From contig NZ_JAJVDH010000007.1 of the NCBI RefSeq assembly GCF_022758145.1, forward strand, positions 124,001-188,000: 64,000 nucleotides of DNA, in the 5' to 3' direction. Below are positions 46,501 to 54,823 of this stretch, piece after piece. Source of the DNA: Pontibacter vulgaris (GTDB lineage Bacteria > Bacteroidota > Bacteroidia > Cytophagales > Hymenobacteraceae). Positions within the stretch are counted from its first letter, which is position 1, and each line of letters starts with the position of its first letter. Below the pieces are notes generated by a model. It worked only from the letters and a program-made list of their open reading frames with translations, ran no database searches and had not been told where the DNA came from. The translations under genes were made by a program, and so were the position numbers.

Positions 46501-48612
46501 ATCCGGCTGGAGCGCAACAACAGTTTTATAGCACTAAACAGCACCGGGCCGGTAACATCTTCCGCTCCTATGCAGGTACAGTTCGGAAATTTCGAGATCG
46601 GATATCTGATGGAGTCGTTTCAGCAACAGGACAGCCTGATGGCTGGAACTATAAACGGTGTTGCAACACTGCGTAATATAATGTCGGGCAGCCCCGGCTT
46701 TAATTCTGATTTAACAGTAACCAACTTTGCCTATATGGGCAACCCGATAGGCAATATTGCCCTGAAGGCCAACACAGCTGCCAACAACCGCTACAACGTG
46801 AATGCAGCACTCACCGGCAACGGCAACCAGATGCTGGTTACCGGTTTTTACGAAGCCCAGCCTACGGCCAGCCTGCTCAACCTGAACGCCGACATTAACA
46901 GCCTGAATATAGCCGCGCTTGAAGGGTTTATGCAAGGTATGGTAAAAGACATGAAAGGCTCAGCAAATGGCAATCTCCGCATCACAGGCACCTTAGAAGA
47001 CCCGAATATTAACGGACAACTTAATTTTAACCAGGCGCAGTTTAACCTAGCCATGCTGAATGCGGTGTACCGCCTGCAAAACGAACGACTTCTGTTCAAT
47101 GACCAAGGTATCAACTTCCCGAACTTCACACTCACCGACTCCCTCAACAACCCGATGGAGATAAACGGGAACATTTATACAAAAGACTACACAGATTATC
47201 GCTTTGACCTGCGCGCCAACACCAACAATTTCCTGGCCATGAACTCCACTGCAAAAGATAACGACCTGTATTATGGTACCCTGCGCATAGCTGCTGACGC
47301 AACTATAACCGGCGATATGGCCCGGCCGGAAATTGATGCCAGAGTAAGAGTACTGGATAATTCTGCTTTTACGGCTGTAGTGCCAGCCGATGAGGCAGGC
47401 GCTGCCGAACGGAAGGGTATTGTAGAATTTGTGGACCTAAGCGATTCGCTGAACGTGATACTGAAAAGAGGATTGGAAGAGCAGGCTGAGCAAACAGGCT
47501 TTGTAGGAGCAGATATAGAGGTAGAAATAACTGTAACTGATAATACCCCGATCACCATTGTTATGGATCCGATTACAGGCGACCACCTTATTGTAAAAGG
47601 AGCAACATCACCGCTCATTTTTGCCATGACACCTAGCGGCCAGATGAATATGACCGGCCGTTATGATATTACCGAAGGCCAGTATAAAATGGCTTTCTAC
47701 GACATTGTTACACGAGAACTGGATATTGCCAAAGGCAGCTACATTGCCTGGGAAGGCGACCCGATGCAGGCTGATATTGCTATAACTGCTATTTACAAAG
47801 TGGAAACGGCTCCGCTCGAGCTCGTGTCCTCGGAATTAGGGTCACTGGAGCAGGCCGAACAAAACCGGTACCGCACTCAATTGCCATTTCAGGTTTATGT
47901 GAAGGTACAGGGCGAAATGCTGAAGCCTGAAATTGGTTTTGATATACAGTTACCGGAACGCAACCGCGACGCATTTGATGGCCAGATAGAATCAAAACTG
48001 ATGACACTGCGCCAGGATGATGCTGAGATGAACAAACAGGTATTCTCGCTACTGGTGCTGGGACGTTTTATGGCTCCGGACCCGCTGCAAAGCTCCGGGG
48101 GTGGCTTTGCCTCTACCGCCCGCAACTCCCTAAGCCAGGTAATGAGCGACCAGCTTAGCAACCTGACCCAACGCTATGCCGGTGGTTTGGGTCTTGAAGT
48201 TGGCGTCAATTCTTACGAGGATTACTCTTCAGGCTCAGCGGAAGGACGTACCGACCTGGATGTGGCAGTTCGCCAGCAATTCCTAAACGACCGCCTGACA
48301 GTACGTGTTGGTAGCGCCATCGGGCTGGAAGGAAAAGGTGCATCGCAGACTGGCAGTGCAACCGGTGGTTTTGGCGGAGATATTTCCGTTGAATATTCGC
48401 TTACACCAGATGGCCGCCTGCGGGTGCGTGGTTTCCAGCGCGACAGGTATGAAGACTTTATAGAAGGAGATGTGCGTGAAACCGGCCTCTCGCTCATTTT
48501 CGTACGCGACTACGACAATTTCTCTGACCTCTTCCGCAGCCTTGAATCCAGGAAAGCACGCAAGCTGGCCCGCCGCGAAGAAGAAATGCAGAAAATACGA
48601 AACAACCAATAG
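43573..48612 (+). CDS. TamB-like translocation/assembly and lipid-transport protein
   Basis: This 1679-residue protein has one N-terminal TM anchor (about 3-22), a long periplasmic region of repetitive beta-strands typical of AsmA/TamB bridge proteins, and a C-terminal DUF490/TamB domain (about 1330-1650, with SGQMNMTGRYDITEGQYKM and FSLLVLGRFM). TamB-type proteins span the periplasm and help outer-membrane protein assembly or phospholipid transport. The start is uncertain: GTG at 43573 or ATG at 43579, while the frame is open back to 43501 and the upstream residues fit the family's usual cytoplasmic lead-in. It is 15 bp upstream of its BamA/TamA-like partner. Confidence 0.9.
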   Translation: MLMWLLIAVVALVVIIVIALQFPKVQNMAAHKGASYLSKTLKTEVRIGSFTTDWRNALVLKDVYIEDQQQDTLWYSERLGADMKILSLLKGEVNVSKLDLQNATAKMHIRPDSSTNYDFILNAFATDTATAQPTDSTASALKISLDLINLENVYVNFNDELGGNHIRTRVGQLMTTMDELDLDAEKYLVDEIELRNTWVDYVQTKLPPDTSAAEPLTMQFGLNRVELENLKVNYVNRVAEQRINLNLGKSELVADNIDLPNARIDLKSFDLQNSTIVYAQDKYKPSDSLAVNPERTAEELDKAVEKTKGKPVNWVMNLDKMDVSGVDVAFDNFNTPKLKRGMDYDHLRFREIEIDAASILYSLSKMKLDVNQLKLKEQSGFKVENLQAVINVDTTRASLSDLNLKTGHSQINKELAVRYPSLQAVSENPDLLALDLDIENSRIGMQDILYFAPDMAGNPSFRKIANSTLRVDGQAKGRLDNLTIPRLQIAGLQGTNVNVSGNIRNMLEPEKLYLNLDINRLATTRTDILALTPAGTLPPNIRIPNSLSMAGTYRGSLTAFDATADIRSSVGNVEAVVNMDPGPKGSEPFNATLTTNRLDVSKLLTDSLGVGIVSMSATIKGAGLTPETMRAQTKAQIQELNYNNYTYHNIGLDATINRNLYTVAARSRDQNLNFNLNGDFNLRNSKQPNYNFALDLGGADLKKLNFYGEELGLQGRITGNFTGADAGSLSGKMEMRQFLVRHNQKTFPIDSLLLTLDQRGGGMAITILSDAMDAEMRFANSMASLPTALQKHFSNYFDLQPDPPYPADLSLGDFAFEIGLKRTDLITSFVPGLMEFQPTGPLTGTYDRETQALKMDGAFSTIKYTDYTLKDLALQFRGDRNQIGYTIGLGNVTSPSFRAKNVSLIGAARDNDLTMRLAVAENNGQERFVLGGLLNSIGRGYRFVFNPDQLVINHDQWRVSPDNYLQFDTNLLYAHNIRLERNNSFIALNSTGPVTSSAPMQVQFGNFEIGYLMESFQQQDSLMAGTINGVATLRNIMSGSPGFNSDLTVTNFAYMGNPIGNIALKANTAANNRYNVNAALTGNGNQMLVTGFYEAQPTASLLNLNADINSLNIAALEGFMQGMVKDMKGSANGNLRITGTLEDPNINGQLNFNQAQFNLAMLNAVYRLQNERLLFNDQGINFPNFTLTDSLNNPMEINGNIYTKDYTDYRFDLRANTNNFLAMNSTAKDNDLYYGTLRIAADATITGDMARPEIDARVRVLDNSAFTAVVPADEAGAAERKGIVEFVDLSDSLNVILKRGLEEQAEQTGFVGADIEVEITVTDNTPITIVMDPITGDHLIVKGATSPLIFAMTPSGQMNMTGRYDITEGQYKMAFYDIVTRELDIAKGSYIAWEGDPMQADIAITAIYKVETAPLELVSSELGSLEQAEQNRYRTQLPFQVYVKVQGEMLKPEIGFDIQLPERNRDAFDGQIESKLMTLRQDDAEMNKQVFSLLVLGRFMAPDPLQSSGGGFASTARNSLSQVMSDQLSNLTQRYAGGLGLEVGVNSYEDYSSGSAEGRTDLDVAVRQQFLNDRLTVRVGSAIGLEGKGASQTGSATGGFGGDISVEYSLTPDGRLRVRGFQRDRYEDFIEGDVRETGLSLIFVRDYDNFSDLFRSLESRKARKLARREEEMQKIRNNQ

Positions 48613-48627
48613 ACACCCGATGCCTGT

Positions 48628-50994
48628 ATGCTGAAATCTATACTTCGTAAACCGCTACCTCAAACTCTGCTACTGTGCCTGTCTATACTTATACTGCAGG
48701 GTTGCAGCAGCACTAAAAGTGTACCTGAAGGCGATGCCCTGTTTACCGGTTTTAAGGTTGAAGTAAAAGGCGAAAAAAATAAAAAGCAGAAAGCAAGTAT
48801 AACTACAGAACTGGGCAACACCGTAAGGCCAAAACCTAATGCCTCTATACTTGGCCTGCGCCCGAAACTCTGGATCTATAACGCTGTCGGCCCTACAAAA
48901 AAAGAAAAAGGATTAAAGCACTTCATAAAAAATAAGCTCGGCGAAGCCCCTGTGCTGCTGTCGCAGGTAGATACGAATAGAGTAGGTGGCGTAATGAGCT
49001 CCAGGCTGCACAACCGCGGCTATTTCGATAATGAAGTAGAAAGCGCGACCAAGGTTAAAAAGAAAATGGCCACCATTACCTGGACTGCCACTGTAGAGCC
49101 TCCTTACCGCTTACGCAATATCAAATTCCCGGAAGATGACTCTTTAAAAGTAAACGCACGTATCCGGGAAACCAAAGCCGAATCACTATTAAAACCGGGC
49201 GATATTTATAACCTGCAGAACATGGTGTTGGAACGCGAGCGCATTGATCAGCAACTAAAAAATAAAGGCTACTATTATTTTGGCCCCGATCTCTTGCTTT
49301 TCAGCGTGGATACTACAGTAGGTAACCGCCAGGCCGATGTGATGCTGCGTGTAAAAAAAGGCTCGCCGGTAAGAGCGTTGCAGTCTTTTAACCTGGAGGA
49401 TATTTACATTTTTGCCAATTACTCGCTCGCCGACAGTTTATCTACCAGCGACACCATCCGTTATGAGAAGTATTATTACATACCCAACGAAAACTATGTA
49501 AAAGCCAGGCACCTGCTAAAAGGAGTTTTCCTGGTACAAGACAGCTTATACTCGCGCCAGAATCACTTACTTACTACCAGCCGCCTGATGGAGTTAGGAG
49601 CCTACAAATACGCCAACATCCGTTATGTGCCTGATACAGCCGATCAGGGTAAACTCGATGCCTTCATCTACCTCACGCCCAGTCTGAAAAAATCATTGCG
49701 CGTAGAGGCACAGATGGTAAGCAAATCGAACAACTTTGCCGGGCCGGGCATAACAGCCTCGTTCAGAAACCGCAACGCATTTAAAGGCTCCGAATTACTA
49801 ACTCTTAACCTTACAGGTAGTTTTGAGAGCCAGGTTGGCGGCCGCACCACTACAAGTGATACTCCTGAAGATAAGCAAACCCAGAACCTGACATCTTACG
49901 AATTAACAGCCCAGAGCACACTAACATTTCCGAGGGTACTGGCACCTTTTAAAGTAAGTAACCTTCGCTCAGAATTTGCCCCGAATACCCGTATCACAGC
50001 CGGTTATAGTTTCCTGAACAGGGTACAGTTTTTCCAGATGAACTCATACAATTTAACTTACGGCTACAACTGGCGCCCCCGCAGAGCTATAACCCACGAA
50101 ATAACACCCATAAACGTGCAATATGTGCGGCTGGGCAGGGTAACACCCGAGTTTGCAAAGCGGTTACAGGAAAACACATTTTTGCAGCGCAGCTTTGAGA
50201 ACCAGTTTATACTTGGCTCCATGTACCAATTTACTTTGAACACGCAACCATTTACAGAACGCGTGCACCAGTTCTATAATAACTTTAACATAGATGTATC
50301 CGGTAACCTGGCCAATGCCGCACAAACGCTCTTAGGTTATGAAAAACCTACCGACGAAGCACCACGCACTATTATAAACCAGGCATACTCGCAGTATACC
50401 CGTCTTGAGAATGATTTCCGCTATTACTTCAACTTTAATAAGCAAACCCAGTTAGCAACCCGTTTAATTGCCGGTGTGGGTAAACCTTACGGCAACTCCA
50501 GTACGCTGCCTTATGTGAAACAATTTACAATTGGCGGCCCTAACAGCATCAGGGCATTCAGGGCGCGCAGCCTGGGGCCGGGCACGTATGATGTACCAGA
50601 TGAGCAAGCTTTTTCTTACTTCGACCAGACCGGCGATATTAAACTGGAAGCCAACATAGAATACCGTTTCCCGATAACCGGCTTTTTCAGAGGTGCCCTT
50701 TTTGTGGATGCAGGTAACATCTGGCTACTCGAAGATTATACAAACCCGGAAGGTATAATTGAAAAGCCGGGAGGCAAGTTTAACGCTGGAAACCTGTTTA
50801 GCGAGCTGGCTATCGGCACCGGTTTTGGCCTGCGTGTAGATGTGGAGTTTTTCGTAATCCGTTTCGATTTTGGCATACCGGTACAGAACCCAAGCCTGCC
50901 TGAAGGCCAGCGAAATGTACTGGGCAATTTTAAACCCCGCTTAAGAGGCGAAGATGGAATGGTGTTGAATATTGCTATTGGTTATCCATTTTAA
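48628..50994 (+). CDS. BamA/TamA-like outer-membrane lipoprotein (Omp85 family)
   Basis: This 788-residue Omp85-type protein has a lipoprotein signal peptide (lipobox ILQGC, Cys26), POTRA-like domains (about 40-370) and a 16-strand barrel (about 390-788). The conserved barrel loop motif appears as GGPNSIRAFRARSLGPG (usual VRGY is IRAF here) and the chain ends IAIGYPF with the C-terminal Phe. Lipidated TamA-like proteins paired with TamB are usual in Bacteroidota. Together the pair would form a TAM-type envelope-spanning complex. Confidence 0.92.
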   Translation: MLKSILRKPLPQTLLLCLSILILQGCSSTKSVPEGDALFTGFKVEVKGEKNKKQKASITTELGNTVRPKPNASILGLRPKLWIYNAVGPTKKEKGLKHFIKNKLGEAPVLLSQVDTNRVGGVMSSRLHNRGYFDNEVESATKVKKKMATITWTATVEPPYRLRNIKFPEDDSLKVNARIRETKAESLLKPGDIYNLQNMVLERERIDQQLKNKGYYYFGPDLLLFSVDTTVGNRQADVMLRVKKGSPVRALQSFNLEDIYIFANYSLADSLSTSDTIRYEKYYYIPNENYVKARHLLKGVFLVQDSLYSRQNHLLTTSRLMELGAYKYANIRYVPDTADQGKLDAFIYLTPSLKKSLRVEAQMVSKSNNFAGPGITASFRNRNAFKGSELLTLNLTGSFESQVGGRTTTSDTPEDKQTQNLTSYELTAQSTLTFPRVLAPFKVSNLRSEFAPNTRITAGYSFLNRVQFFQMNSYNLTYGYNWRPRRAITHEITPINVQYVRLGRVTPEFAKRLQENTFLQRSFENQFILGSMYQFTLNTQPFTERVHQFYNNFNIDVSGNLANAAQTLLGYEKPTDEAPRTIINQAYSQYTRLENDFRYYFNFNKQTQLATRLIAGVGKPYGNSSTLPYVKQFTIGGPNSIRAFRARSLGPGTYDVPDEQAFSYFDQTGDIKLEANIEYRFPITGFFRGALFVDAGNIWLLEDYTNPEGIIEKPGGKFNAGNLFSELAIGTGFGLRVDVEFFVIRFDFGIPVQNPSLPEGQRNVLGNFKPRLRGEDGMVLNIAIGYPF

Positions 50995-51246
50995 GGAAAT
51001 GAAGATCGTTGTGTTATTAATGCAGCAATTTTATACTTTAAAGCAAGTTCAGCCTTCCCAAATGCATAGCTTATAAAGTATAGCTTACTTAAATAGGCAA
51101 CAGTAAAAAATAAAGTATAAAGTATAAACTATTAGCAAACTATAAACCTAGCAGTAACAACCCGGCTTTATCAAAAGTAGGTTATTTATACTTTCCTATT
51201 TTCTTCTTACCTTTTCAGAACTGTATAATCATACTTTTGCCAGGCC
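50995..51246. other. Heptamer-dense intergenic region
   Basis: This 252-bp gap has no ORF but at least five TATACTT/AAGTATA copies, including a tandem pair in AAAGTATAAAGTATAAAC near 51113. It presumably contains the amidohydrolase promoter. Confidence 0.5.
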
Positions 51247-52530
51247 ATGACCGCTCACCCTTGTATCCGGACACTTTTACTTATCATATTTATACTTTCT
51301 GCAGGTAGTCTTTCAGCCCAAACCAAAAGCACCGATAAGTATATATTGTTAAAACCGGATCGTGTTTTTGATGGCGAACGCATGCAAGAAGGCTGGCAGG
51401 TACTTGTAAAAAACGACAAAATAGAAGCCGCCGGCTCAGGTATAAATGTACCCTCGCAAACACAGGTTATTGAGCTTAAAGGCACCACCCTTTTGCCGGG
51501 TTTGATTGAAGGCCATAGCCACCTTTTTCTGCACCCCTACAACGAAACCGCCTGGAACGATCAGGTTTTGAAAGAATCGAGAGCAGAAAGAATTGCCCGC
51601 GCTACCGTGCATGCCGAAAAAACCCTAATGGCTGGCTTTACCACTGTGCGCGACCTCGGAACAGAAGGCGCCGGTTTTGATGATGTGGGTTTAAAGCAGG
51701 CCATCGAGAAAAACATTATACCTGGCCCGCGCATGCTCGTTGCCACCAAAGCCATTGTAGCTACAGGAAGTTATGGCCCTAAAGAATTGAGCTATGAGAT
51801 AGATACACCAATCGGGGCTGCTGAAGCCGACGGAACTGATGCGCTGATCAAAGAAGTCCGTACCCAGATTGGAAAAGGTGCCGATATTATAAAAGTATAC
51901 GCCGATTATAGATGGGGCACTAAAAAGGAAGCACAGCCTACTTTTACAGTAGATGAATTGAAAACAATTGTAGAAGTAGCAGGCAGCAGTGGCCGACCAG
52001 TTGTGGCGCATGCCTCTACTGCAGAAGGTATGAAACGAGCTGCCCTGGCCGGAGTATCCACCATCGAACACGGCGACGATGCCACACCGGAAGTATACCG
52101 CCTGATGAAAAAACACAACGTAGCTTTCTGTCCTACCCTGGCTGCCGGCGACGCCACTTCCCAGTACCGCGGCTGGAAAAAAGGCAGTGATCCGGAACCA
52201 GAACGCATTAAGGCAAAACGGAAAAGTTTTGCAGAAGCGCTTAAAGCTGATGTTACGATAGTGATGGGTGGCGATGTTGGTGTCTTTACACACGGCGACA
52301 ATGCCCGCGAAATGGAAATGATGGTAGATTATGGCATGAAACCCTTACAAGTGCTCCGTTCCGCCACTTCCGTAAACGCCGATGTTTTCAGAATTGGTGA
52401 TTCAGTTGGTAGAATTAAAACCGGTTTACTGGCAGATATTATTGCAGTGGAAGGCGATCCTTCCAAAACTATTTCTGATGTACGGAATGTGAAGTTGGTG
52501 ATGAAAGGCGGCACTGTATACAAGCAATAG
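51247..52530 (+). CDS. Secreted amidohydrolase (imidazolonepropionase-like)
   Basis: This 427-residue metal-dependent hydrolase has a signal peptide (cleavage plausible after LSAQ near residue 26) and the composite metal-dependent hydrolase fold. Metal ligands: HSH in IEGHSHLF, the Lys/His of the barrel (VVAHAST and TIEHGDD) and the Asp in MGGDVGVFTHGDN. Relatives include Xaa-Pro and Xaa-Arg dipeptidases and organophosphate-type hydrolases; the true substrate, probably a dipeptide or cyclic amide, is unknown. It is monocistronic. Confidence 0.92.
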   Translation: MTAHPCIRTLLLIIFILSAGSLSAQTKSTDKYILLKPDRVFDGERMQEGWQVLVKNDKIEAAGSGINVPSQTQVIELKGTTLLPGLIEGHSHLFLHPYNETAWNDQVLKESRAERIARATVHAEKTLMAGFTTVRDLGTEGAGFDDVGLKQAIEKNIIPGPRMLVATKAIVATGSYGPKELSYEIDTPIGAAEADGTDALIKEVRTQIGKGADIIKVYADYRWGTKKEAQPTFTVDELKTIVEVAGSSGRPVVAHASTAEGMKRAALAGVSTIEHGDDATPEVYRLMKKHNVAFCPTLAAGDATSQYRGWKKGSDPEPERIKAKRKSFAEALKADVTIVMGGDVGVFTHGDNAREMEMMVDYGMKPLQVLRSATSVNADVFRIGDSVGRIKTGLLADIIAVEGDPSKTISDVRNVKLVMKGGTVYKQ

Positions 52531-52815
52531 GTTTTATACCTGGTAGAAAATTATCAAAATTCAGAAGTATAAGTAGAAATAACAGACAGACCCGTTTTAA
52601 GGTGAACAATTGTTGATTTATACTTCTAAGATCCAACTCTCTCCTGTTATGTAGATGACAATAATACGTTCAGATAATATTCTTCTTTTAATAAAGGAGA
52701 TTTTATAAACGTTTGAGCTAGAAAATATAAAACTGTAAAACTTTTAAGCAAAAGTGTAAAACTTTAATGCTAGTTATTGTTTTACTTTGTACCTGCTAAC
52801 GTATAGCACCAAAAC

Positions 52816-53250
52816 ATGAAACTATACCGCCAGATTTTATTGCTTGCCCTTACGCTGCTGGTGTTTGTCTCCTCGACAGGCATCTCGGTTGGCATGCATT
52901 TGTGTGGTGGTGAGTTGCGTGATATTGCCTTTTTCGGTGCTGAGGCCGATTGCCCGATGGAGCAGCAGAAAGAAAAGCTGCCTGCCTGCCACAAAGTACC
53001 TGCTTCTGATGATAAGGCTAAAGATTGCTGCGACGACCATACCCTGGTTTTTGAACACGCTGATGCTACCTCAGATTCAAAAGCACTTATACTTACAAAA
53101 GCCTTAGACCTGAAATTTGTAGCTGCTTTTAAAGCAGTTATACTTCAGTTCTTTGCACCTGAGACTGATCTCAAACCAACTTACGCGCTCTACGAGTCGC
53201 CCCCTATTGCCCGGGACATTCCTGTTCTCGTGCAGTCATTCCTGCTATAA
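52816..53250 (+). CDS. HYC_CC_PP-type small secreted metal-resistance protein
   Basis: This 144-residue protein carries a signal peptide (about 1-24), then a conserved core GMHLCGGELRDIAFFG, a second Cys (CPM), a third (ACHK) and a CC pair in KDCCDDHT, and ends with PP-containing residues. This pattern matches the HYC_CC_PP family found next to Cus-type efflux genes in Bacteroidota. The Cys, His and Met residues suggest periplasmic copper or silver binding. It is the first gene of the second efflux cluster, 157 bp before cusA. Confidence 0.82.
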   Translation: MKLYRQILLLALTLLVFVSSTGISVGMHLCGGELRDIAFFGAEADCPMEQQKEKLPACHKVPASDDKAKDCCDDHTLVFEHADATSDSKALILTKALDLKFVAAFKAVILQFFAPETDLKPTYALYESPPIARDIPVLVQSFLL

Positions 53251-53407
53251 CCTTACAGATTCCTGATGCCAACATTTGGCTGACCTAGCTGTGTCTTTTC
53301 CTAAAGATATGGACTGCTCAGGCTATACTTCATACTTCGGCATCAAGCTATACCTGCCACTTTCCTGTGGCTCCTCAATTTCCTGTTAAGGTTATACTTA
53401 TACTTAC

Positions 53408-54694
53408 ATGATTGCGAAATTAATTTCTTTTTCGCTCCGTAACCGTTTCATTGTGCTGCTTATTTCTGCGGCACTGTTCGGCTGGGGCTTATATTCGGTG
53501 CAGACAAACAAGGTGGACGCTATCCCCGATCTGTCCGAAAACCAGGTGATCGTCTTTACCGAATGGATGGGCCGCAGCCCACAGATCATCGAAGACCAGA
53601 TCACCTACCCGCTTGTGACCAACCTGCAGGGCCTGCCCGAGGTGAAGTATGTGCGCGGCAGTTCGATGTTCGGCATGAGCTTTATCTATGTCATTTTTGA
53701 AGACGAGACCGATGTATACTGGGCCCGTGAGCGGGTGCTGGAGCGCCTGAGCTCTGTTGGCAACATGCTGCCTGAAGGCGTTGCTCCTACCCTTGGCCCG
53801 GACGGTACGGGCGTAGGCCACATCCTATGGTATACTTTAGACGCTCCAGGCATGGACCTGGGCGAGCAACGCGCCCTGCAGGACTGGTATGTGAAATTCG
53901 GTTTGCAGAACGTGAAAGGTGTGAGCGAAGTAGCCTCCTTCGGCGGCTTCCAGAAGCAATACCAGATCACCCTTGATCCCAATAAACTTACATACTATAA
54001 GCTTTCCGTGCCGCAGGTTATCCAGTCCATTCGGGCCAATAACAACGAAGCCGGCGGCCGCAAATTCGAGCTTTCCGATATCGGTTACATCATCAAAACT
54101 TCGGGCTACCTTCAGTCGGCGGAAGAGATCCAGAACATTGCCATCACTACCAACAACACCATTCCGGTGCGGGTGCGCGATGTGGCCTCGGTGCAGATGA
54201 CGGGCGAAAGCCGCCTGGGTATTTTTGATGTAAACGGCGAAGGCGAAGCGGTTGGCGGCATTGTAGTGATGCGCTACGGCGAGAACGCCGATGAGGTGAT
54301 CGACAATGTGAAAGTGAAGATGGAGGAAGTCGCCAAAGGTCTTCCGAAAGGTGTGAAATTCAACATTGTCTACGACCGCAGCGGCTTGATCAACGAGTCG
54401 ATAGATTCCATCAGAACTACCCTTATAGAGGAAATGCTGGTAGCTTCGGCAATTGTATTCCTGTTCCTATTCCACTGGCGCAGTGCTCTGGTTATACTTA
54501 TCCAGCTGCCGCTCTCGGTTGCCATCGGTTTTATACTTCTCAATGCCTTCGGTATTTCATCCAACATCATGTCGCTAACCGGTATTGCCCTGTCAATCGG
54601 TGTGATCGTTGACGACGCCATTGTGATGGTAGAGAATGCCTACCGGCATTTAGCGGATGCTCAGAAAGGGAAAAAATGGATGGAAGAAGAGTAA
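53408..54694 (+). CDS. cusA: CusA-type metal RND transporter, N-terminal fragment of split gene
   Basis: This 428-residue product covers TM1, the first periplasmic porter loop and TM2-TM4 of a CusA pump (IPDLSENQVIVFTEW, VYWARERVLERL, GVIVDDAIVMVENAYRHL). It stops 20 codons after the TM4 acidic motif, within the cytoplasmic TM4-TM5 loop, with a tail (KGKKWMEEE) that probably derives from the insertion. The rest of the pump starts at 54824. The intact fusion pump at 35888 shows how the gene should continue. It could be a broken gene or half of a functional two-piece pump. Confidence 0.9.
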   Translation: MIAKLISFSLRNRFIVLLISAALFGWGLYSVQTNKVDAIPDLSENQVIVFTEWMGRSPQIIEDQITYPLVTNLQGLPEVKYVRGSSMFGMSFIYVIFEDETDVYWARERVLERLSSVGNMLPEGVAPTLGPDGTGVGHILWYTLDAPGMDLGEQRALQDWYVKFGLQNVKGVSEVASFGGFQKQYQITLDPNKLTYYKLSVPQVIQSIRANNNEAGGRKFELSDIGYIIKTSGYLQSAEEIQNIAITTNNTIPVRVRDVASVQMTGESRLGIFDVNGEGEAVGGIVVMRYGENADEVIDNVKVKMEEVAKGLPKGVKFNIVYDRSGLINESIDSIRTTLIEEMLVASAIVFLFLFHWRSALVILIQLPLSVAIGFILLNAFGISSNIMSLTGIALSIGVIVDDAIVMVENAYRHLADAQKGKKWMEEE

Positions 54695-54713
54695 TGTGAT
54701 TGAGCTATACCTA

Positions 54714-54782
54714 TGTCATTTCGAGCTCAGCGAGAAATCTGATACAGAATACATTCAGATCTCTCCTATCGTCGAGATGACA
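54714..54782. repeat. Palindromic repeat, family 2, copy splitting cusA
   Basis: TGTCATTTCGA (54714-54724) and TCGAGATGACA (54772-54782) form the outer arms, GAGAAATCTGA and TCAGATCTCTC the inner arms. The same element lies in the nuoH-nuoI gap (26429-26502). Here it sits between the two halves of cusA. Confidence 0.85.
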
Positions 54783-54789
54783 TAAGAAA

Positions 54790-54823
54790 ATTCACTCAAA
54801 CACTCATTCAAAATTGAATCAAC
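54790..54823 (+). repeat. Leader-type repeat (CATTCAAAATT), copy 1
   Basis: The sequence ending CACTCATTCAAAATT before the ATG of the cusA C-terminal half resembles the leaders before 58093 and 59476, which end CATTCATTCAAAATT and TTCAAAATTCAAAATT. Confidence 0.6.

Noticed and set aside
52630..52665. A third copy of the family-2 repeat (CTCTCCTGTTATGTAGATGACA)
   Set aside because: Only the right half is recognisable and it is degenerate; it is not called as a repeat.
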